Made by a program: the position numbers and the translations under genes
Notes under the pieces: model-generated
Seen by the model: the letters and a program-made list of their open reading frames with translations, nothing else
Databases searched by the model: none
Told to the model about the DNA's origin: nothing
Shown here: positions 57,380 to 64,000 of the stretch, piece by piece
Layout of the letters: each line of letters opens with the position of its first letter
Numbering within the stretch: the stretch's first letter is position 1
From: Bacteroides faecalis
Lineage (GTDB): Bacteria; Bacteroidota; Bacteroidia; Bacteroidales; Bacteroidaceae
NCBI RefSeq assembly: GCF_003865075.1
Contig: NZ_BHWB01000014.1
Location: 54,884 to 118,883 of the forward strand
Length of the DNA: 64,000 bases
Direction: 5' to 3'

Positions 57380-58821
57380 ACGTGACGCACGGCACTCAAA
57401 CCCTCTATTCCAACGTGAAACTGACCGCAGAGAGGGATGCCGCCACGGGCGACCTCGTGTGGAAGTCCAAGGACAACACGACACTTGTGGGGGGATTGTC
57501 GGATGAGCACTACTACCTCTACTATCCCTACTAAACGGATATGAGCGGAAAGACTGCCACTCCCACAGGCTCAGCCTTGACCGACACGGAATTCTTCGCC
57601 CCGTTGGTTTCCGCTTGGCAGCCTCAGGACGACCAAAGTACTCATGCGGCATATACCGCCTCCGACTTGATGACTGCCGAAGGCTCCGCAACGACAGGGG
57701 AAGACAACACCCTCCACCTCTCTTTCACCATGAACCATCGTATGGCATTGGCCGTCATCGAGATGCCGAATACCGTTAAATACAAGTTTACCGACGAGAG
57801 GATTCCTGATTACGCCGTGTCACCCGCCACTACATTCTCTGGCATTGCCCAGCCGCTGCGCGTGAACGATGGTACATACCGCTACTTGGTGAATCACGCG
57901 ACTCCCGCACCGACTATCGAAGGACATTATGACGAGGGAAGCAAGGAGTTCACCATAACCCCGTCCGGCCTTTCTACCGGCAGTTACAAGAGATACAAGG
58001 TGGACGGCGCGGTGACAACTGTAAAGGACTACACGATGCAACGGGGAGATTACCTGCTCGCCGACGGCAACCTGCTGCCTAAGGGTACTACCCTGACCGA
58101 GGAGCAGAAGGCAAGCGTGGCGGCCATCGTCTTCTGGACACCGGCAGAGACCAATCCTGAAGGACGGATCACGCCGGCGTCTCTGGATTTCGACAAGATT
58201 ATGGTGAAAGAACATCCCAATTGCACCCATGGCCTTGCCGTGTCGATTAAAGATGCTCCGGGCAACGTCTCGTGGCAAAACGTTAACGACTGGGTGGCGG
58301 ATTTTCAAAGAGGAACAGATTTCAATCCTGTCGATAAGGATGAGTACGTAAACATTGCCACTGGTTTCGATGCGACCGGCAACATAAACAGGATACTCGG
58401 TTACCAGAACACGAAAGTGCTGTGGGCGTATAACGGATATTGCAAGACAAACGGCAAAACCGATGCCTTGGTCAATCCTGCTGAGGTCCTGAAAACATTT
58501 ATCGCAAATAATCCAGCCCCGGCAAACAGCACCGGATGGTTCTTGCCGTCGGTAAAGGAACTGCACATGCTATGTTATAAGGATGTCGATAATATTGCGT
58601 ACACACGGGACAACACAGAGACGAGGGATATAGTCGAAGTCTCCATCTCCGCCGTTGGCGGTGACGCATTGTCACCGCGCAATAACCATAAACGTTTCTG
58701 GTCTTCTTCGGAGAGCCCCAGTAATAAGAATGGCGCTTTTAGCGTGTATTTCTACAATGCCTTCGCACAGCTCAGCGAAAAGGACGGCGCACTCAATGTG
58801 CGTGCCGTGTGCGCTTTCTAA
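57380..58821 (+). pseudogene. Fimbrillin-like lipoprotein gene A, N-terminus lost
   Basis: The frame GTQTLYSNVKLTAERDAATGDLVWKS...EHYYLYYPY is closed by TAA at 57531-57533 (CAA to TAA fits YYPY[Q]TDMSG) and then runs on for 426 codons to NVRAVCAF. Features such as LSFTMNHRMALAVIEM, YRYLVNHA, GKTVxxV-type VAAIVFWTPAETNPEGRITPASLDFDKIM and WFLPSVKELHML are those of fimbrillin-family Bacteroidales surface proteins. The lipoprotein signal is missing upstream. The long downstream part is well preserved, so decay is recent. Confidence 0.75.
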
Positions 58822-58848
58822 CCACATAAAACAAAGAAAAATAACGAT

Positions 58849-59880
58849 GTGAAAGGAACAGGATATTCCGGACGATGGATGCGCATCAGCGGCTGGTAGC
58901 CGATGTTGATGCTCGCGGGCGGGCTACTCGTCTCTTGCGGCAAGATGGAAACGGGAGAATCTACTACACGTTTACCCGATGGCAAGTACCCATTGCGACT
59001 GACAGCGGAGGTGGCGCAACCGCACCCCCGTGCCGGCGGCAAGGAGATAGGAGTGATGCTGGATGGCATGCTCAGCCTCCAAAGGTACGTAATGGACGCC
59101 TCGGGCAATACTGTCCCAAAGGATGCTGAAAACACCATTTACCGGAAGAGCACTACCGAGACATGTGTCACGGCACGGACTCCGAATGCCGATATCGACC
59201 AAAGTGGCGGGTATGCCGGCTTCGGCCTTCTATACGTCACCGTAGTGGGAGGTTATGACCAAGCCGTCAGCCTCCGTTTCAACCACCGCATGGCAAAAGT
59301 AGAGTTCACGCTCATGGCGGGCGAAGGTGTCACGGAGGAAAAACGAATGAAATAGACGTGGTGCAGACGGTGCCGGGCAACACCTGGATTGATGGCGGCG
59401 AGGAGAATGTGGCGGTAGCCAAAACAATACACTACACTGCCGATGAAGTGAAGGCTGGGGACTACATCTATTCGGGCAGGAGCACTTCGGACGGCGGACT
59501 GCGCAAACGCTATCCCAATGGGAAAGCTCAGGTCATCGCAGACCCGAAGCCGCAATCCGTAGCGGGCAAGACGGTCGCCGGTGTCGTCTTCTGTATACCG
59601 AAAGACACTGACCCCACAGGCAGACTAACCCCAGCCCGACTTACTGATGATAAGATTATGATGAAAGATTTTCCGAATGCCGAAATTTGGAATTATATAG
59701 TCAACCCATCCCTCGTCGCTGCCGGCGGTCCGACGCCAATTTATACCACCTCTTACTGGTCGTCTACGGAGGCATATTATAGCCCTAACAATGCATATGC
59801 CATACACTTTCCAGATGCCACTCTGGAAAGTAATGATAAGTACTTATAAAGTTAGGTTTCTGGCCGTGTGCGCTTTTTAA
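58849..59880 (+). pseudogene. Fimbrillin-like lipoprotein gene B, broken
   Basis: It begins VKGTGYSGRWMRISGW (GTG), TAG at 58897-58899, then PMLMLAGGLLVSCGKMETGE with a lipobox Cys. It continues through GGYDQAVSLRFNHRMAKVEFTLMAG to a frameshift near 59345 (one A lost from a run), resumes as EIDVVQTVPGNTWIDGG, and shifts again near 59845 before the typical ending VRFLAVCAF. Gene order and endings show it is a tandem paralog of gene A, 28 bp downstream. Confidence 0.75.
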
Positions 59881-59892
59881 TCACATTAAAGA

Positions 59893-60416
59893 AAGAAACT
59901 GTAGCAAAGCATTCTACATTCGATTCCGGCGGCGGTGCTCCTATCGCTTGCCGCCTGTACGCAAGAAGAGCTCCCGGGCAACCAAGACAAGGCGCAGCAA
60001 CTTACTTTCTCCGTTACCGATGGTGGATATACGTCGGCTGTTCGCAAAACCACCCGTACTGTGGAGAATGGCTGCCAAACCAAGTTTTCCGAAGGCGGGG
60101 CCTGCGGCCTATACGTGGTGCGGGGCACTCAAACAGTCTATTCCAACGTGAAACTGACAGCCGAGAGGGATGCCGACACGGGCGGTCTCGTATGGAAAAC
60201 TGAAAGTCCGACACCGCTCACAGGCGGGCTGTTGGACGAACACTATTATTTCTACTATCCCTATCAGGCACGAGCCTCAATACTGGGGCAGGGCGGCTGT
60301 TCGCCTTCATCATTACGGTGAACGAGTTAACCGTGCCCGGCTTGTCGGTGCGGAGCGAAACATACACCATCTCCGACAATAAGACCTGCCATATCCTGGA
60401 GTCTGTCTGCCCGTGA
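59893..60416 (+). pseudogene. Fimbrillin-like lipoprotein gene C, broken and internally deleted
   Basis: The signal sequence reads KKL-stop(59902-59904)-QSILHSIPAAVLLSLAACTQEELPG, with no start codon left. GTQTVYSNVKLTAERDADTGGLVWKT...EHYYFYYPYQ is closely related to gene A at 57390-57535. At about 60266 it switches to another frame and sequence (FAFIITVNELTVPGLSVRSETYTISD), so most of the middle is deleted. It ends 2 bp from the convergent HTCS gene. Confidence 0.7.
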
Positions 60417-60418
60417 TG

Positions 60419-63400
60419 TTATCCTCTCATCGAATTCCTGTACTCACTCGGGCTCATTCCATAGTACTTCCTGAACACCTCCCTGAAATATCTGACATCG
60501 GAGAACCCCGAGTCATCCGAGATTTCCGTTATCGAACAGTCTTTTTCCCTGAGCAGTTGTGCCGCATATTGCAGCCGCATGGAGCGGATATAGTCAGCCG
60601 GGGCATGGCCGGTGAGCGCCTTCAACTTGTTGAAAAATCCGGTGCGGCTCATGTTCTGCATGCCACAGAGCATGTCCACACAGAAACCGGGGTTGTCGAT
60701 ATTCTTCATGACGCATTCCCTTACGGAGGCCATGAATTTCCAGTCCCGGGTATTGTGGCAGTCCGGCGGAACCTGTCCGACTCCGTCCTCAAGACCGGCG
60801 TATGCCCGTTTGAGCAGTGCCCGGTTTGCCAGTATGTTCCTGATATTCGCCCTGAGCACGTTTATGCTAAACGGTTTGGTGATATAGGCGTCAGCTCCGT
60901 TTTCCAGCCCCTCCAGCATGTCCTTCTCATCTCCCAAGGCGGTCAGCAGCATGACCGGGATATGGGATGTCTCAATATCGGATTTGACGGACGCGCAAAG
61001 TTCGTCCCCTCCCATTTCAGGCATCATAACGTCCGAAAGTATCAGGTCCGGATTGTATTCTCTCGCCACAAGCAGCGCGTCCCGTCCGTTGGAACAGGTT
61101 TGGACCAGGTATTCCTCTTTCAGCAGCCCCTCAAGGTAGGTCCGCAAATCGTCATTGTCCTCCACAATAAGAATACGCTGCCGGTCCCCGCCGGTCATTG
61201 TTGGAAGGATCTCACGCATGGGGCCGCAATCCGGTCCCATGCGGGTTTCCCCGGTATCCTGTTTCCTGGGCGAAGCAACGGGGCATGCCTTGTCAAGGCG
61301 TCTGCTCCTCAGGGGAAAAATAACACATACCATGGTCCCCTTCCCCTCGGTACTGGTAACGCGGACCCTGCCTCCGTGCAGCCTTACCAGCCTATGTACC
61401 ATCATCAGTCCGACACCGTTTCCCGCCACTTGCAGATTGACGGCATTACTGCCCCTGAAATGGTTCCTGAACAGTTTCTTCCGTTCCTCAGGTGGAATGC
61501 CAATCCCCGTGTCTTCCACTTCCACACCCCATACATGCCGGTCCGCGAAGGCACGGATCTGGATACTCCCGCCCCGTGGAGTGTACTTCAGTGCGTTGGA
61601 CAGTATATTCTTCAATATAGAGTCCATTTTGTCCTTGTCAAACCGGACATTCAGGTAAGGGAAGCCGCTCTCACGGGTGATATCGATGTCCCTGATGGAG
61701 GCATATGTGCGGAATGCCTCACAGGTCGTCTCCAGATAACTGTTGAGCTCATATTCCGAGACATGAAGTCTCAAGGTGTAGTTGTCCGTACTCTCGAAAT
61801 CTATCAGGCTGGTGACCAATCCCAGAAGTCCGTCCACGCTTTTCAGGGCCATCCGTACATTGTCCATCCCCTCCGCCTTCACCATGTCTTTCTCCACCAC
61901 CTCTTCCAGCGGAGCCTTGATCAGCGTAAGCGGAGTACGGACATCATGGGCAGTATGTATGAAGAAGCACGTCTTTTCGTCTGATATCCTTTTCTGCCTG
62001 CGCAACATGGCAACGCGAAAAGACACCACCCCAGCCAACACACACAATGACGCATATCCGGCAATGGCCCATGTACCCGCCCACAGCGGCCGGGCGACAC
62101 TCAGACCGAGGCTTCTTTCCTCATACACCTTGTATTTCTCCTCATTGGAGACGGCACGGATACGCAGGGTGTAGTTGCCTGGGGGCAGGCTCGTGAACTG
62201 TATCCGCCCGCTCTGGACCGGATGGCTCCAGCCCTCGTAGAGCCCCTCCAATTTCCATGAATATAGGATGTTCGAGGGATAGTCGTAGTTGATGGAGACA
62301 GCTTCCAGGGAGAAGGTATTCTGGTCATATGCAAGTTCCAGCCTGACGGTATTGTCAATATCCTCCCTCAAGGGGGATCCCTTGTCCCCGGGATAGACGG
62401 GGCGGTAGGAGATCATGAAATCCCGCAGGAGCATCCGAGAAAAATGCGGGGCGGGTATCCTCATGTCGGAGGGGAACATGACGGCTCCGGTGTTACTCCC
62501 GAACACGAAGCTTTCCCCGTGCCGGAAAGTGGATACCCCGGCATTGAGGCATACGCTTGCCAGCCCTTGTTCTGCCGTCCAGTTTCTGAAAGTGCCGCTC
62601 TCACGCCGGAACAGGGCCACGCTGTTTTCGGTCCCCAGTAGCAGGGTGCCGTCCGCACGGGGGACAATGGTATGGATGTTATTGGATATCAGGGCGCAGT
62701 TCTCGGTCTGGTATTGGCGGACGAACCTGTCCTCCACGCTGTCATAGACGAGAAGTCCCGCCCCGCCGGTGCCGATATACAGGAGCCCGTCCGGTGCCTG
62801 GTACAGTGCATAGACATGAACCGCCTCGACTGGAAAGGCGATATGTCTGCAGGTCCCCCCGTGCCCGTCAAGCAGGTACAACCCCATGCCGGTACCGATC
62901 CACATCCATTCCGGAGCCTTCTCCAGTATGGCGGTGATGGGGCCCGGGACCGGGTACAGGCGTACTGTGCCGTCATGGGGATCGAAACGTTTGAGATTGT
63001 GGCAGCCCCCTGTCCATATACATCCTCCGGAATCTTTTCCGATGTCATTGATATACTGGTCTGGACGCCCCTCTGCTGCAAAGGAGGGGGGAAAGTATTC
63101 CACCCTCCCGGTTTTCTTTTCGATCCTGTACAGGCCCGAAGCGTACCCGCCGGCGCAGATGACACCCGGCGAGACCTCGCAGAGCGTCAGGAAGATATGG
63201 TTCCCGCCATCCTGTATCCCATCGGACCGGCTGAGAAAGGAGCGCCACCGTCCTACCGCAGGCTGCAGCAGGCTGATCCCGTTGCTGGTGGCGAACCACA
63301 AGTCGCCTTCGCTGTCTTCGATGACATCATGCACCTGATCGTTAACCAGCGACCGGCTGTTGCCCGGTGAGTGCCGGAACCATTCATAGCTCTGGTAGCG

Positions 63401-64000
63401 GTTATTCCGGATTGTGACTCCGGCGGGGTAGTTGGCAAGCCAGATACGGTCCCCGCCATCCACATAAATGTCATTGATATTGTCTCCGTTCATGCCGTTG
63501 TGGCTGGCGTAGTCGGCGGTTATATAGGGTTTGGGCACTAGCGAGTCCATATCCATCCTGTATACCCCCCTTCCGCCCGTGGCTATCAGCAGCTCCCGGT
63601 CATTGAGAGGGGTGATCCGGTTGACGGCCACATTCCGCAGCGTACTGCCTGCGGACACTCCGTATACAAGTATGCCCTTCCTGAAGGTTCCCACGAACAG
63701 TTTCTTCGAACCGGGGTGGTAGTAGAGTTCGCTGACCGGCGTCCGGATGCTGTCCGTGTCCGCAAGCGCCTCAAGGACACCGTCCCTTTCCCGTACCGGA
63801 AAAAGTCCGTTCACGGTACCGATGAAAAGGTTTGTACCGTCCGTCTCGCTGATAGCGGTTATATCACCTCTTAAACGGGAGACCAGCCGCTGCGCAATGC
63901 CTGTGCGGGTGTCATAGCGGATGATATGGTCACCCTGACAGAGCCATATGCGGTCCCCACGGTCCATATAGGCGTAACAGAGCATGCCCGTGGCGAAGTC
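60419..64000 (-). CDS. Hybrid two-component system regulator, N-terminus beyond the right edge
   Basis: At least 1193 codons are open from the window edge, so the start is not visible. It has propeller repeats (DRIWLCQG, DLWFATSNGISLL, WMWIGTGMGLYLL), a Y_Y_Y domain, a membrane helix (IAGYASLCVLAGVVSF), HisKA (HTAHDVRTPLTLIKAP), HATPase_c (GNGVGLMMVHRL), a receiver (LILSDVMMPEMGGDEL) and an AraC domain (SITEISDDSGFSDVRYFREVFRKYYGMSPSEYRNS). The His-Asp in AHDVRTP replaces the usual AHEIRTP. Its target is likely a locus to the right of the window. Confidence 0.93.
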   Translation of the reverse strand, partial: DFATGMLCYAYMDRGDRIWLCQGDHIIRYDTRTGIAQRLVSRLRGDITAISETDGTNLFIGTVNGLFPVRERDGVLEALADTDSIRTPVSELYYHPGSKKLFVGTFRKGILVYGVSAGSTLRNVAVNRITPLNDRELLIATGGRGVYRMDMDSLVPKPYITADYASHNGMNGDNINDIYVDGGDRIWLANYPAGVTIRNNRYQSYEWFRHSPGNSRSLVNDQVHDVIEDSEGDLWFATSNGISLLQPAVGRWRSFLSRSDGIQDGGNHIFLTLCEVSPGVICAGGYASGLYRIEKKTGRVEYFPPSFAAEGRPDQYINDIGKDSGGCIWTGGCHNLKRFDPHDGTVRLYPVPGPITAILEKAPEWMWIGTGMGLYLLDGHGGTCRHIAFPVEAVHVYALYQAPDGLLYIGTGGAGLLVYDSVEDRFVRQYQTENCALISNNIHTIVPRADGTLLLGTENSVALFRRESGTFRNWTAEQGLASVCLNAGVSTFRHGESFVFGSNTGAVMFPSDMRIPAPHFSRMLLRDFMISYRPVYPGDKGSPLREDIDNTVRLELAYDQNTFSLEAVSINYDYPSNILYSWKLEGLYEGWSHPVQSGRIQFTSLPPGNYTLRIRAVSNEEKYKVYEERSLGLSVARPLWAGTWAIAGYASLCVLAGVVSFRVAMLRRQKRISDEKTCFFIHTAHDVRTPLTLIKAPLEEVVEKDMVKAEGMDNVRMALKSVDGLLGLVTSLIDFESTDNYTLRLHVSEYELNSYLETTCEAFRTYASIRDIDITRESGFPYLNVRFDKDKMDSILKNILSNALKYTPRGGSIQIRAFADRHVWGVEVEDTGIGIPPEERKKLFRNHFRGSNAVNLQVAGNGVGLMMVHRLVRLHGGRVRVTSTEGKGTMVCVIFPLRSRRLDKACPVASPRKQDTGETRMGPDCGPMREILPTMTGGDRQRILIVEDNDDLRTYLEGLLKEEYLVQTCSNGRDALLVAREYNPDLILSDVMMPEMGGDELCASVKSDIETSHIPVMLLTALGDEKDMLEGLENGADAYITKPFSINVLRANIRNILANRALLKRAYAGLEDGVGQVPPDCHNTRDWKFMASVRECVMKNIDNPGFCVDMLCGMQNMSRTGFFNKLKALTGHAPADYIRSMRLQYAAQLLREKDCSITEISDDSGFSDVRYFREVFRKYYGMSPSEYRNSMRG

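Noticed and set aside
60413..61984. Plus-strand 523-codon frame
   Set aside because: It is a shadow of the HTCS gene on the other strand, whose kinase, receiver and AraC motifs are unmistakable.
1..64000. CRISPR arrays, tRNA and rRNA genes
   Set aside because: No regularly spaced identical repeats and no recognisable tRNA or rRNA segments were seen; the tandem repeats at 12.5 kb are degenerate and lack spacers.

Overview
The window looks like the genome of a gut Bacteroidales bacterium (Bacteroides, Phocaeicola or Parabacteroides type). The evidence is SusC/SusD pairs, hybrid two-component regulators, promoters with the TAnnTTTG -7 box, fimbrillin-type lipoproteins, and a CTnDOT-like rteA/rteB/rteC regulatory set. 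No rRNA, tRNA or CRISPR array was seen.

Layout. (1) 1-15.9 kb is a leftward operon of an integrative conjugative element (ICE). It holds a DUF4099/DUF3945-like gene and at least four paralogous proteins that share a DVRGHR motif and are not recognised. Two later insertions split it: a complete IS66-family element (9904-12842, exact 8-bp target duplication) inside one paralog, and an integrative mobilizable element (about 1.6-7.7 kb) with an integrase, a MobV relaxase, an oriT-like region and an AT-rich cargo (KilA-N protein, DUF2867-like protein, methyltransferase). (2) 15.9-22.3 kb carries the ICE mobilization and DNA-processing genes: M23 peptidase, Toprim primase, DNA adenine methylase, coupling protein, relaxase and a MobA-like protein. 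All six are interrupted by in-frame TGA codons, nine in total. Several lie where tryptophan is expected, and no in-frame TAA or TAG was seen in the starting frames. (3) 22.4-26.9 kb holds rteC, rteB and rteA. (4) 27.1-39.4 kb is a tightly packed leftward cluster of 13 genes ending just upstream of rteA: a coiled-coil mini-protein, a ferritin-like protein without ferroxidase ligands, MarC, ferritin, class I aldolase, phosphoglycerate mutase, Hsp20, an ECF sigma factor, 6-phosphofructokinase, a cation/proton antiporter, glucan phosphorylase, an arginase-family enzyme and methylglyoxal synthase. It occupies the place that tetQ holds in CTnDOT and looks like ICE cargo for glycogen breakdown, glycolysis and stress survival. 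(5) 39.7-42.7 kb has an IS1380-family transposase with an amber stop, a membrane-anchored AraC regulator between two copies of a 21-bp sequence, and an ISL3-like fragment. (6) 42.9-55.3 kb is a rightward glycan-type locus: a predicted alpha/alpha-barrel protein, a hybrid two-component regulator, SusC, SusD and a glycerophosphodiester phosphodiesterase-family enzyme. (7) 55.6-60.4 kb is a graveyard: a truncated group II intron, an IS481-like remnant and three broken fimbrillin-like lipoprotein genes. (8) 60.4-64 kb is a second hybrid two-component regulator that runs off the right edge.

How it fits together. RteA/RteB and RteC would control excision and transfer of the ICE, but as read its processing genes cannot make full-length proteins without UGA readthrough, so the element may be stranded in the chromosome. 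The metabolic/stress cluster and the SusCD locus look intact, so the selectable functions survive while the mobility functions decay.
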